59,359 bases of DNA from Candidatus Thorarchaeota archaeon (GCA_029855935.1 JAGSHN010000023.1:76157-135515), one strand, 5' to 3'. Shown: positions 42,155 through 51,586, numbered from the stretch's first letter. Notes: generated from the letters alone by a model not told the origin. Translations and numbers: made by a program.

Positions 42155-43773
42155 GTAACTACTATCCGTTTGTTCTGCATCTTACCGCCCCAGCAATCAT
42201 TCGTGATATTGGTCAGGACCCGTCCTGCGCGACGTCTATGGCATACATTCCGGGCTCAACGATACGCGGTGCCCTTGCCTTCCGGGTGAAGAAGACCGCT
42301 CCGGACCTATTCGATAGGATTGTGTTGTCAGATGAGGTTAGGTTCCTCAATGCGTACCCGTATGTCGATCAGAAGAGGTTCCTACCAACGCCAGTTTCCT
42401 ACGCACGAGAGAAATACAGTCACCCGGAGGTCATCTGGGACCGCGCAGCCCTCAATACACAGATCGCTGGTCTTGTTCCGATCAGTAGACCTTTCTGCTC
42501 CTTGGTAGAACCGTCGGTACTGCTGTACACGCCAGCGATGGGACGACGGCTACATCACTTGCGCGACCGAAAGGCGGGTCTTGCCCACGGCAAGAACGAG
42601 AATCAGGTAGGCACAGTCTACTGGAACGAATATCTGGAGAGCGACCAAGACTTCTGCGGGGCAATCTATGTTCGCGATGGAGCGGAGACCGAGAGAATTG
42701 TGGACACCCTCAGGGAGTGTACATCGCAGCCTCTGTTGCTCGGACGCGCGAAGCGCAGCGGCTACGGAGGCCTGGCCACTGTAGAGTGGCAGCAGCCTGT
42801 GCGGCGCGAAGTCCTTCTGACCGGGAGACGGGATGTTGCAAGGAGCATTGATACCGGAGCGTACTTCAGAGTCGTACTGCTATCTGACTGTGTTTCAGTC
42901 AATCACGAGACCGGCGAGATCGACCCGTACAGTTCCATCACCGAACTCCTAAGGCAACTCAAAGGACGTGCCGATCTGCAGGCGATATTCTCAGGTACAC
43001 GGCTCATCGGAGGATTCAACAGGACGTGGAGGCTTCAGACACCTCAGGAATGGGCTCTTGCTGCAGGCTCGGTTCTTGTTCTCCGGGCGACTGATACAAT
43101 TGATGAGCAGACAATCCTCGACATAGAAGATCGTGGTCTAGGACTGCGCAGAAATGAGGGGTTTGGCCGGATAGTGTTCCTAGCCCACGCCCGAAATCGA
43201 TTGTCACTCCAGACCGCCCCGACCGAGAAACCAGTAGCACCCGAAGGCAGCCCGCCAAAACTGGTACTTCAAATTGAGAAAAGAATCATCTGGAATCAGC
43301 TCGTCCGCCAGTGCCAGATTCGCGCGTCGATGATTGCCGACGGAGTGCAGAGGCTTCCCAGTCCGAGCCTGCTCTCAAGGCTCTTGAGCGCTCTCTATAG
43401 CAAGGACAATGCGCTTGCGACGCTCAGCGAATGGCTGGGAGATAACGAGGAAAAGCAGTTGAAGAGTGACGCGATGAAGCAGCTGAAGGTAGCAAAGTTC
43501 AGACCTCCCGCGTGCTCAAGCGGCACAAGGACGAATCTGCGAGAATTCATTCGAAAGATCATCAGGGCTGCCGAAGGGCGCAGAGAGAGGCCGAAACATC
43601 CTGAGGACCGCGAGTACTTCGAAACTATCATTGAAACCGAGAGAATCTCAAGGGAGTTCGGCATAAGGGACGAAGCAAGGACTCCAGAGACACGCGACCT
43701 TGTCCTGAAGTTCTTGGAGGCCTTTCTCGGAGCACTGGTGTACAAGGCCAACATCAGGAGGCGTGACAAGTAA
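42151..43773 (+). CDS. csx10: Csx10 (type III-D RAMP)
   Basis: 540 residues from ATG 42151 in an ATGA overlap. MSNYYPFVLHLTAPAIIRDI, then AYIPGSTIRGALAFRV, is the N-terminal RAMP typical of Csx10. VGTVYWNEYLESDQDFCGAI and LLLGRAKRSGYGGLATVEW follow. GLGLRRNEGFGRIVFLAH is the second glycine-rich loop and completes the family pattern. The last 150 residues are helical and charged (SDAMKQLKVAKFRPPACSSG onward), perhaps substituting for a small subunit (Csm2-like), which is not encoded separately. In III-D complexes Csx10 replaces Csm4/Csm5-like subunits and binds the crRNA handle. Confidence 0.87.
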   Translation: MSNYYPFVLHLTAPAIIRDIGQDPSCATSMAYIPGSTIRGALAFRVKKTAPDLFDRIVLSDEVRFLNAYPYVDQKRFLPTPVSYAREKYSHPEVIWDRAALNTQIAGLVPISRPFCSLVEPSVLLYTPAMGRRLHHLRDRKAGLAHGKNENQVGTVYWNEYLESDQDFCGAIYVRDGAETERIVDTLRECTSQPLLLGRAKRSGYGGLATVEWQQPVRREVLLTGRRDVARSIDTGAYFRVVLLSDCVSVNHETGEIDPYSSITELLRQLKGRADLQAIFSGTRLIGGFNRTWRLQTPQEWALAAGSVLVLRATDTIDEQTILDIEDRGLGLRRNEGFGRIVFLAHARNRLSLQTAPTEKPVAPEGSPPKLVLQIEKRIIWNQLVRQCQIRASMIADGVQRLPSPSLLSRLLSALYSKDNALATLSEWLGDNEEKQLKSDAMKQLKVAKFRPPACSSGTRTNLREFIRKIIRAAEGRRERPKHPEDREYFETIIETERISREFGIRDEARTPETRDLVLKFLEAFLGALVYKANIRRRDK

Positions 43774-43774
43774 G

Positions 43775-45232
43775 ATGAATCCAGCTGGGCAACTAGAGAT
43801 CGACAAGACTATGACAGATGATGGCGGCGTTCGTTCCATTGTGGCACGTTGGGTGATCACCGGAACACTAACGACGAGATCCCCTGTCCTGATTGGCGGT
43901 GCACTAGAGTCCGAGATTCTCGACAATGAGATTCTGCGGAGAAAGTACTCAGGCGAACCATTCATTCCCGGTGCTACGCTGGCTGGTGCTCTCAGAAACT
44001 ATCTTATGGATGTTCTTGCAGGATATGGCCAGTCGGACTCGGACATCGATATCTCGGACCTGTTTGGTTCCCCTCACGAGAGCGAGGACCCGTGGCAGAG
44101 TTCGCTCATAGCATTTGACGCAGTGGCCGAGAAATGCCATCTCACAGAGATTCGGCACGGTGTCGCGATTGACAGCCGAACTGGTACCGCAGAGGAACAC
44201 AAGAAGTTCACATACGAGGTTCTTCCGGCGGGGGTTGAATTCCCAATCCGATTTGACCTCGTCGTTGAAGCGTCCGATGACGAGATTGTTCTGTTGGAGA
44301 AGCTGGTCAAGGCACTGGAGGGCTTGGAGAATGGCGACATCCGATTCGGGATGAAAAAGAGTAGAGGTCTTGGTGAATGCGTCTGCAGCGACTGGCGGGT
44401 GAAGAGATTTGACCTCAGGTCAAAACAAGGGTGGCTTGACTGGGTTTCAACAGACCATCGAAGACCACTGGACGGTGATGCAAGGAAAAGCATTCGAGAT
44501 GCGGTTTCCAGCGAGCTGGACAAAACAGTAGAGGACCTCCCAGACAGGCGGCAACGAGCAGTCTTTCGTCTGGAGCTGGACGCTAGAGGTCCACTGATAA
44601 TTCGTTCACCGGGAACCAGCGCCGACGACCCCGACGCCTCACACCTACTCTCAGGGACTCAGCCCGTGGTCAGTGGAACGGCTCTGGCCGGGGTGTTGAG
44701 GACAAGAGCACTCCAGATTGCCCAGACAGTGAAGGGAGAGGATGGTCGCAGGCTCGTAGACAGTCTGTTCGGGCCGCAACTTGGTAGTGACACAGAGAAG
44801 GCACGCAGATCTCGTGTTCAGGTGACAGAGGCCAGCATAGAATCAGCAAAGAGCCTTCAGCCCACCCGTGTACGGATAGATAGGTTCACTGGTGGATCGA
44901 TGCACGGACTCCTGTTCACCGAGAGACTGGTCTATGGCGGAGAATTCTCTCTCACTATCGAGGTGAGGAATCCCACTGCGGCCGATATCGGACTGCTTCT
45001 GCTTGTGTTCAGAGACCTTGTGACAGGTCAATTGCAGATTGGGGGTGAGAGTTCCGTGGGACGGGGCATCACAACTGGGAGACTCACAATAGAAGAGATT
45101 CGACTCGATGATGAAACTTTGACCGGTATCACCGTGGCTCCGGGGGAAGTCTGCAAGGAGGCAGCACGGCTTGAAGAGTTCGTGGCAGAATTCCTCGGTG
45201 GGGCTGGCAAGAACGTTGGGGGTGAACGCTAG
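43775..45232 (+). CDS. Fused Cas7-Cas7 (double Csm3-like RAMP)
   Basis: About 485 residues with two RAMP domains. The first has VLIGGALESEIL, PFIPGATLAGALRNYLM, HGVAIDSRTGTAEEHKKFTY (catalytic Asp loop) and FGMKKSRGLGECV. The second has GPLIIRSPGTSADDP, PVVSGTALAGVLRTRALQIA, TRVRIDRFTGGSMHGLLFTE (second Asp loop) and IGGESSVGRGITTGRL. Fused backbone subunits are a known tendency of III-D and III-E lineages; here both active-site Asp loops are kept, so each half may cleave target RNA. ATG 43775 lies downstream of AGGAGG (43757-43762); the frame also has a GTG at 43763 overlapping csx10. It ends directly at the csx19 start. Confidence 0.85.
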   Translation: MNPAGQLEIDKTMTDDGGVRSIVARWVITGTLTTRSPVLIGGALESEILDNEILRRKYSGEPFIPGATLAGALRNYLMDVLAGYGQSDSDIDISDLFGSPHESEDPWQSSLIAFDAVAEKCHLTEIRHGVAIDSRTGTAEEHKKFTYEVLPAGVEFPIRFDLVVEASDDEIVLLEKLVKALEGLENGDIRFGMKKSRGLGECVCSDWRVKRFDLRSKQGWLDWVSTDHRRPLDGDARKSIRDAVSSELDKTVEDLPDRRQRAVFRLELDARGPLIIRSPGTSADDPDASHLLSGTQPVVSGTALAGVLRTRALQIAQTVKGEDGRRLVDSLFGPQLGSDTEKARRSRVQVTEASIESAKSLQPTRVRIDRFTGGSMHGLLFTERLVYGGEFSLTIEVRNPTAADIGLLLLVFRDLVTGQLQIGGESSVGRGITTGRLTIEEIRLDDETLTGITVAPGEVCKEAARLEEFVAEFLGGAGKNVGGER

Positions 45233-45838
45233 ATGATAGCAAATGTGGACTGTATGGGACTCGAGATTCGGGAACTTGAGAATCCAGACGACCTTCTCGA
45301 CTGGTTGCTAGGTGGGGATGAACCTGCAGATCAGTCACACCACGACCTTGTCAATGGACTGAGATGGGCACTGGTCTACACAACGGAGAGCATCGTGTGG
45401 GGAAAGATTCAGGATGGGAGATGGACGCTCGCGTCAAGCGTGTTCCCCGACACGCTCGTTTCACCGACCCACGACAATTTCCTTCGCGTCAGAATGTTTG
45501 GACCCCGTCTCGAGGTCAGAATATGGCGCCACGAGGAACAACTAATTGGTCGTGTCCTGGCTGATCAGCCCTCATTCCAAGGACCGGAGTGGCTTGAGCC
45601 GTGCGAACAGGAGTTCCTCCTTGTAGGCGACACCCTCGAAAGGTCCTCTGACAGGTTCTCGCTGGTCATCGGGAGGTCGGGCAGTCAGCAGGTTCTTCCC
45701 GTCAGTGTTGAGCCTGATACGTCCGGTAGACTCTCTCGTAGGCCACGCCTTGTCGTCAAACACTATTTTGGGTCCGACCCTGAAACAGGAGAAACAAAAC
45801 GGGTGGTTTCCCGGCTTGTTGATCTAATAGGAGGTTGA
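45233..45838 (+). CDS. csx19: Csx19 (type III-D subunit, TIGR03984-like)
   Basis: 201 residues. The family pattern is unmistakable: ALVYTTESIVWGKIQDGRWT (VIWG..), FLRVRMFGPRLEVRIWRHEE (RlFG...E...W), FLLVGDTLERSSDRFSLVIG, SQQVLPVSV, and RPRLVVKHYFGSDPETGETK followed by SRLVDL. Csx19 occurs almost only in type III-D loci and is thought to be a structural subunit; no catalytic motif is known. ATG 45233 follows the previous stop without a gap. Its presence is the main support for subtype III-D. Confidence 0.88.
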   Translation: MIANVDCMGLEIRELENPDDLLDWLLGGDEPADQSHHDLVNGLRWALVYTTESIVWGKIQDGRWTLASSVFPDTLVSPTHDNFLRVRMFGPRLEVRIWRHEEQLIGRVLADQPSFQGPEWLEPCEQEFLLVGDTLERSSDRFSLVIGRSGSQQVLPVSVEPDTSGRLSRRPRLVVKHYFGSDPETGETKRVVSRLVDLIGG

Positions 45839-48018
45839 TGATAGTGCCAGTGAAACATGGATGGCCTAGTGATTCGATGCGCCACAGGAAGCAAGCCAGC
45901 TCGCGCGGCGACAGAAGAGGCGGAAAGGAAAGACCCCCAAGGGGGAAGAAGAGTCAGGCCAAGCAAGGGCGTGGTCCGAATGGACACTCCAAGAGCAAGG
46001 ACCAACTCAAATCATCCACGGCGCCGTATAATTTCGTTCCGTTGCCGAATGAACCTATACTGGTGGACAATGACGAAAAGTTCTATGTCGACCTCAATGG
46101 CGAGAGACGCCCAGTGTGGCAAATTGGAGACCACTTTCACGCGGACCTGTGCCACGGCTGGATAGACGTTGAGATAGAGGCCGAAACTCCCATCTACATT
46201 CGCTGTGCACCGCCCCCTGACAAGACATTGCCGTCGGACGTTCTCAGGAATCCGGAACTTCAGCATTTCTATCATCACGGTGATCCGGACAGACCCGTGA
46301 TTCCCGGTAGCAGCATTAGAGGACCGATTCGCACGCTGTTTGAGATAGTGTCCTTCAGCAAGTTCATGCCGGGACAGCAGTTCCACGACAAGCAGTTCGT
46401 CTTCAGGGCAGTCGCCGACAGGTTCCCACTTGGGGACCATTATAGGGAGCTGATGACCAAGGGAGAGGTCCATGGGGGGTTCCTTGAGCGGAAGGGCAAG
46501 GACTGGTACATCCGTCCCGCAAAGGAGCCTCACGGGATAGCCATTGTGAAGATACCTGTGGATTGTGTTGCGCAGACGATGCCCAAAGGTGAGCACTGTG
46601 AGGTGCCAAGAGAGAAGTTGAAGAGTAAAGGCGCAGAGAATCTGAGGAGCATAGTGAGATACATTGATCTTGATTCGTACTTGGATGAGGACAAGAACAG
46701 CAACGAGATAGAGTTACCTGCGTCAACTAAACTGTTCGAATCGCCAGAAGAGGGTCTTGAAGAGATTCACATCCTGCAGTGTGGCGAGGCTCCGAAACGA
46801 GAATTCTGCTACGCTATCTTCGGGCCTGAGGAGAACGATGACAGGCTCATTCCGATACCGGATGACCTGTGGATGCTGTATGATGAAGACGCAAAGATGA
46901 AGCGTGGCCTTCCCACCCGAGTGCTCCGCGAGAAGCACGCGCTACTCTATCTGACACGCAAGGACTACCGTTCTGAAGAGAATCCGCATAGTCTGGTATT
47001 CTTCGGCCCCTGCCGGATGTTTCGGATACCCTATGACTCAAGGGTGTCAGACCACGTACCGGAGGCACTGAAGAAGCCCGGGGGGCTTGATCTGACCGAG
47101 GTGGTATTTGGTACCGCACGAAGGATCAATGACACAGACGGATCTGAGAGCAGCATTGCAATACGAAGTCGGCTGGTCTTTGAGGATGCATACTGGGTGG
47201 AGGGTGAAGACGGAAAGTCACCCTTCTATAAGAACAATGACGGAAGACGGGTCCCGCTAGTCCTGTCCGGTCCGAAGGCAACGGCATTTCAGCACTATCT
47301 CAAGCAGACACCGGAGGCAAAGGATGATCCGGAGGAGCATCTACTTGATTGGTCCGATGACGAGGCGGAGATACGAGGCTACAAGCTATACTGGCACAAG
47401 AAGGGAGTGACGGACCGCGAGATCTTCCTGCACGACAAGGCAGGAAGGCCTCTCCGAAGACCCCTGAAGAAACCCAAGCAACACACGGTGATTCGTCCTG
47501 TCAGGAGAGGGACGCGGTTCAGAGGAAGAATTCGTTTCAACAACCTGACGGATATCGAACTGGGAGCGCTGCTCACCGTTCTTGACCTCGGACCCACAAA
47601 ACGGCACAAGATTGGAATGGTCAAGCCCTACGGTATGGGGAGCGTGAGGATCACTCCCACGGTCTATCGCATCGACCCGGTTGAGTGCTACTCGTGCCTG
47701 TTTGACGAGGCGGGTCGTCTTGCGCGACCAGCAGCACGACTTGAGGACGGAGAGGTCACGAGGCTGAAGAGAGTGTTTGAGTCGTGGGTCACCCGCCGCG
47801 TGAAGACCGGGGGTCACAAGCTCTGGGAGATCCCGCGCTTGAAGAAGTTGTCAGTGATGCTGGAGTGGGACAACGCACCCGAGAGAACTTGCACGCGCTA
47901 CCTGGGACACAATCCAGTGACAAACCGGATGAACCTGCGACTCTGGCGTGACAGGCCTATCCTCCCCGACCCTGAGGAAGTGTCTAAGTGTAGAGCAAGA
48001 GCGCCTCAACGGGGCTGA
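45838..48018 (+). CDS. TIGR03986-type RAMP, large III-D Cas7-like subunit
   Basis: About 726 residues. A basic, disordered lead (RHRKQASSRGDRRGGKERPP) precedes the family start APYNFVPLPNEPILVD. RPVIPGSSIRGPIRTLFEIV is the RAMP motif, and HKIGMVKPYGMGSVRIT near residue 600 is the C-terminal glycine loop. Between them is a long insertion with HGIAIVKIPVDC and VVFGTARRINDTDGSESSIA, the latter resembling the catalytic-loop region of RAMPs. It is the last gene of the III-D operon. ATG 45838 overlaps the csx19 stop; GTG 45844 fits the GGAGG at 45830 slightly better. The Arg/Lys-rich N-terminus probably binds RNA. Confidence 0.82.
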   Translation: MIVPVKHGWPSDSMRHRKQASSRGDRRGGKERPPRGKKSQAKQGRGPNGHSKSKDQLKSSTAPYNFVPLPNEPILVDNDEKFYVDLNGERRPVWQIGDHFHADLCHGWIDVEIEAETPIYIRCAPPPDKTLPSDVLRNPELQHFYHHGDPDRPVIPGSSIRGPIRTLFEIVSFSKFMPGQQFHDKQFVFRAVADRFPLGDHYRELMTKGEVHGGFLERKGKDWYIRPAKEPHGIAIVKIPVDCVAQTMPKGEHCEVPREKLKSKGAENLRSIVRYIDLDSYLDEDKNSNEIELPASTKLFESPEEGLEEIHILQCGEAPKREFCYAIFGPEENDDRLIPIPDDLWMLYDEDAKMKRGLPTRVLREKHALLYLTRKDYRSEENPHSLVFFGPCRMFRIPYDSRVSDHVPEALKKPGGLDLTEVVFGTARRINDTDGSESSIAIRSRLVFEDAYWVEGEDGKSPFYKNNDGRRVPLVLSGPKATAFQHYLKQTPEAKDDPEEHLLDWSDDEAEIRGYKLYWHKKGVTDREIFLHDKAGRPLRRPLKKPKQHTVIRPVRRGTRFRGRIRFNNLTDIELGALLTVLDLGPTKRHKIGMVKPYGMGSVRITPTVYRIDPVECYSCLFDEAGRLARPAARLEDGEVTRLKRVFESWVTRRVKTGGHKLWEIPRLKKLSVMLEWDNAPERTCTRYLGHNPVTNRMNLRLWRDRPILPDPEEVSKCRARAPQRG

Positions 48019-48397
48019 GTCGGCAATAATGCAGACCTCACGGGGGAAATGGTAACCCCTCGTCGGTGAGACCCAGATAGAGGACTGCAACCACTCCGTG
48101 ACGACAGCCCGTGGTACACCTACGACGGTCTTTCGGCCGGTGATTTAGTCGCCATCACCGAGCCGCTACAGCATTTGAGACGGTAGTCGCTGTTCACTGG
48201 CTACCAGCACCCGCAGGCCAAACACGGGCGCACGGCAATCCGGTACACTTGAGCCCTGTTGACTCGCAGGCGCCTCTGTGGACGGTCGTTCTACGAAGAC
48301 CCGCTGACCTGACCGAGGTGGACAGACGGAGGGCCACACCGGGTCAAGATCTCTGAGCTGGCGCTTGCACGCAGAGTCCTATGCGGTCATTGAACCT
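48019..48397. other. Intergenic stretch between the III-D operon and leader 2
   Basis: No supported gene. No terminator is obvious beyond weak GC-rich inverted segments. Confidence 0.4.
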
Positions 48398-48507
48398 CTA
48401 TGTGTATCTTGTCACACCACCGTGCACAACTAGAGGTTTCCAGGACGGGGTGCACACAGCGACCACCATAACGCTTATTTTGGCGAAAATAGGTAAAAAT
48501 ACCTGCG
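48398..48507 (+). promoter_or_regulatory. CRISPR leader 2
   Basis: 110 nt, colinear with leaders 1 and 3, with the same paired GTGCACA elements and CTTATTTT box 27 nt before the first repeat. Confidence 0.85.
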
Positions 48508-49550
48508 GTTTGAATCGGACTAGAAGTAGGGTTGAAACCGTAGTCCAGCGACAGGTCCCAGTCCAGCCCGTTGCAGGTTTGAATCGGACTAGAAGTAGGG
48601 TTGAAACGCGGACTTCGAGAAGATCGCTGCGGAGTGCTATCTGGCGTTTGAATCGGACTAGAAGTAGGGTTGAAACGCGCTCCAGTTCGTGTCTAGCACG
48701 CTGATTATAGCATGTTTGAATCGGACTAGAAGTAGGGTTGAAACCTCTTTATTCAATGGAATCTTATCTATTAGAAAATAGTTTGAATCGGACTAGAAGT
48801 AGGGTTGAAACGACGCAACATACGCGGAGAAAGTGCTGAAGATCATGCGTTTGAATCGGACTAGAAGTAGGGTTGAAACCTGATGGATGCCCGCGACAGA
48901 TAGTTCCGTTCCTTGAGTTTGAATCGGACTAGAAGTAGGGTTGAAACACTCTGGCCCTGACATTCGCATACTCCTCGTATGCACTGTTTGAATCGGACTA
49001 GAAGTAGGGTTGAAACTCAACCCTGTCACTGCTGTCACACTGTCTACCCCCTGTTTGAATCGGACTAGAAGTAGGGTTGAAACCTTGATGTTGCGCTCGA
49101 TGTCTGGAAGGGCCGTGCTGGTTTGAATCGGACTAGAAGTAGGGTTGAAACGCATGACGAGAAGCGGGCTCACCCGTTCACCGCTCTTGTTTGAATCGGA
49201 CTAGAAGTAGGGTTGAAACACTCCTCCTCCTTCATCAGAGCCTTCATCATCTCGTGTTTGAATCGGACTAGAAGTAGGGTTGAAACATGATACGGGTGGC
49301 TTATAAGTCAAATCTCCGTAAAAGTTTGAATCGGACTAGAAGTAGGGTTGAAACCGTTCTGCGAGGATGTTGCCCGAAGGGCGGTCGAGAGGTTTGAATC
49401 GGACTAGAAGTAGGGTTGAAACGGCAGAAGGCCAGAGGTGACATTCTCGATGCGCTGCGGAGTTTGAATCGGACTAGAAGTAGGGTTGAAACAGCTCATC
49501 CAAAATATCATCTGCTAAGACAAATATTGTTTGAATGGGACTAGAAGTAG
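48508..49550 (+). CRISPR. CRISPR array 2 (16 repeats incl. a truncated last one, AGAAG-type loop)
   Basis: Repeats begin at 48508, 48577, 48646, 48714, 48781, 48849, 48917, 48986, 49053, 49121, 49189, 49256, 49324, 49392, 49462 and 49529. The 31-nt repeat starts GTTTGAATCGGACTAGAAG and ends TAGGGTTGAAAC. It differs from array 1 at positions 16 and 19 only (C to G). The last copy is truncated after 22 nt and mutated (GAATGGGAC), marking the leader-distal end. A further very weak repeat-like segment is at 49582-49612. Spacers are 36-39 nt. The array ends about 210 nt from the 3' end of cas2. Confidence 0.97.
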
Positions 49551-49757
49551 CGCCGGTAGGAGAGGGATGGCATAAGGTCGTACGTGAGTCGGACGGAGGA
49601 TGAATCTGGAACGGCTGTTCACCTGTGGGAGGACTGGTATCGCGAGGGAGTGAACTGGAGGGGTAGTGCCACCGTGGAATAGAGATTGCGAGGGCAGATG
49701 AACAATCGGCCGCACGGCTCAGCCGGGCACGGGGTCAGATTGCAGGAGAGATGATCG

Positions 49758-50075
49758 TCACACTATGAAGTCGCGGACGGTCGCGTCAATCCCCATCACG
49801 TCGCGTCTGATGACGGACTCTGATTTCGCGATGTAGAAGATTATGGAGTCGTAATCGTCCTTGATGACGCCCTTGAGCTCGACCTTGAGCGCCTTGAGTG
49901 CAGCCTCGGATATCTCGCCCTCGAAGACCGAGTTCTGTACTCTGAAGAGGTGGCGCCTGAGGATGGCGCGGACCTTGTCTATCCGTTCGACCTCGATGTC
50001 ATAGACGACGATGGCGTACGTGTCACCACCCCCTCCTGGCCAGATAGGGGGAGTACTCGCTGCCCTCGCAGACAT
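49758..50075 (-). CDS. cas2: Cas2
   Basis: YAIVVYDIEVERIDKVRAIL is the Cas2 ferredoxin-fold start with the catalytic-site Asp; HLFRVQNSVFEGEISEAAL and DDYDSIIFYIAKSESVIRRD complete the family pattern. Cas2 dimers bridge two Cas1 dimers during spacer integration. The family core begins about 18 codons into the frame, and no ATG, GTG or TTG lies between. The only canonical start is ATG 50075, which overlaps the end of cas1 by 53 nt and adds a Gly/Pro-rich lead; a non-AUG start near GGTGACACG is the alternative. Confidence 0.9.
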   Translation of the reverse strand: MSARAASTPPIWPGGGGDTYAIVVYDIEVERIDKVRAILRRHLFRVQNSVFEGEISEAALKALKVELKGVIKDDYDSIIFYIAKSESVIRRDVMGIDATVRDFIV

Positions 50076-51015
50076 GCTTGAGGAGCTTGTACGCGTCCAG
50101 TCTGAGCAGGTACTCTCTGGAGACCTTTCTCTTCAGTCTTGGATGTCTCGCTGTCTCGCGTAGCCGGTCCTCGAACTTGCGGATGAAGGTCCTCCGGCCA
50201 GTGTCCGCGAGCAGGCAGGAGTTGAGTTCCTGGTTGAAGTCCTCCGCAGTGATCAGCTTCAGGTTCAGGACATAGAAGATGACAGAGTCGACGAGGACGG
50301 GTTTGAAGACCTCAGCGAGGTCGAGGGCGAGCGAGTACCGTCGCTCCAGCGGCTCGTGCAGATAGCTTATCGACGGGTCCAGTTGCGTGTGGTACAGCTG
50401 CGTCAGGACTGCTGAGTAGAGGAGCGAGTTACCGAAGCTGATGAGGGCATTCACAGGATTGTTTGGTGGGCGCCGCACGCGTGGCCCCATCTCAAAGTCC
50501 TTGATGATGTGGTCGAATGTCTCATAGTAGATACCCCAGGCGCGGCCCTCGACGCTCATCAGCTCCGGGACGGATCTGCAGTCATCTATCTCCTCAGCAC
50601 ACTCCTCCAGGCTGTCCACAGCGGGGCTGAGCGGCTCGCCTTTCGTCTTGTGTTGACGGCACGTGTGGACCATGTTCTGGATAGACGCGTGCACGATCTC
50701 TCCAGCAATGAGAAGCCGTCTGTCAGCATCGAGATATGCCTCTGCCTGATTGACAACGGCATATCCAGAGATCAGTCTCCTGCGCGGATAGAACGACCCC
50801 TCGAAGTTCCCGTAGTGGCCGAAGAAGTGAATGGGAATGCCGAGCGACGAGAGAAATGAGATGACCCCCGATGTGAGCGTGATGTGACCGACAGCATATA
50901 TCGCCTTCACCTGCTCAACAGGGATGATTGTACGACCCTCACGATTGACAAAGTGCAGTGTCGACTCTTTCCTCAGGAGCCTACCGTTGGCGGTCAGATA
51001 CAGGTTTCTCTTCAT
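50023..51015 (-). CDS. cas1: Cas1 integrase, type I-B
   Basis: 330 residues from ATG 51015, which follows the cas4 stop by four bases with an AGGGTGTGA ribosome site. MKRNLYLTANGRLLRKESTL starts the beta-rich N-domain. VEGRAWGIYYETFDHIIKDF holds the first catalytic Glu, ISYLHEPLERRYSLALDLAE the His and the last acidic residue. Cas1 with Cas2 integrates new spacers at the leader-proximal repeat. The length and motifs are normal for I-B Cas1. It probably serves all three arrays, since no other cas1 is in the window. Confidence 0.95.
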   Translation of the reverse strand: MKRNLYLTANGRLLRKESTLHFVNREGRTIIPVEQVKAIYAVGHITLTSGVISFLSSLGIPIHFFGHYGNFEGSFYPRRRLISGYAVVNQAEAYLDADRRLLIAGEIVHASIQNMVHTCRQHKTKGEPLSPAVDSLEECAEEIDDCRSVPELMSVEGRAWGIYYETFDHIIKDFEMGPRVRRPPNNPVNALISFGNSLLYSAVLTQLYHTQLDPSISYLHEPLERRYSLALDLAEVFKPVLVDSVIFYVLNLKLITAEDFNQELNSCLLADTGRRTFIRKFEDRLRETARHPRLKRKVSREYLLRLDAYKLLKHVCEGSEYSPYLARRGW

Positions 51016-51019
51016 CTCA

Positions 51020-51586
51020 TCACACCCTGCAATAGTCCCGATATGCACAGTGACGACAGGGAGCGTTCTCCGGGACTGGTGGTGGGGTGCGGGCCTGCAT
51101 CATCTCCCTTATCCTCCCAACCGCCTCACGTACCTCTCTGCGCCCGTCGTCATCTAGGGCCACCTCCTGTGTGCGCCGGTTCGAGTAGATGTGGATGACT
51201 CCCGAACAGCGCACGCCGAGGGCCTCGAGATAAGACATATAGAATAGGAGCTGGAGGCGGGCAGCCCTTAGATACGCACCGGACTTCTTCACCTCGTGAA
51301 CCAGAACGAGCTCTCCCATTGCCGTATGGTCGAGTCGGATCTGACCGAAGATGAGTTGTTCCTTCTCGGCCCGCGAGAAGGATGACTGATGTATCAGGTT
51401 CCCGATACGTACCAGCTCGGAGTCCTGCTCCCGACCGAGCCTGTGAAGGAAGAGCCACAGCTTTCGCTCGCAGACGACCAAGTAGTTTATCATCGTGCCG
51501 TTGATGCCTGACCACCCGCGCACAACAGGGTTTCCCGCCATCGTAAGTTCGTCAAAGAATGAACTCATCGGACGGTCTGTACTCAT
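51020..51586 (-). CDS. cas4: Cas4 nuclease
   Basis: 188 residues. INGTMINYLVVCERKLWLFL gives the first cluster Cys; the end CRHCAYRDYC supplies the other three for a [4Fe-4S] cluster. Between them, GELVLVHEVKKSGAYLRAAR contains E-V-K of the RecB-like nuclease site and RLQLLFYMSYLEALGV the following Q/Y motif. Cas4 trims prespacers and selects the PAM side. The ATG at 51586 has AAGGAG about 10 nt upstream and overlaps the end of cas3 by 35 nt; ATG 51541 is an alternative. Confidence 0.92.
   Translation of the reverse strand: MSTDRPMSSFFDELTMAGNPVVRGWSGINGTMINYLVVCERKLWLFLHRLGREQDSELVRIGNLIHQSSFSRAEKEQLIFGQIRLDHTAMGELVLVHEVKKSGAYLRAARLQLLFYMSYLEALGVRCSGVIHIYSNRRTQEVALDDDGRREVREAVGRIREMMQARTPPPVPENAPCRHCAYRDYCRV

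Noticed and set aside
39898-48018. Assignment as type III-A or III-B
   Set aside because: Csx10, Csx19 and the TIGR03986-type RAMP are III-D markers, and no Csm2, Csm4, Cmr1, Cmr3 or Cmr5 is present.
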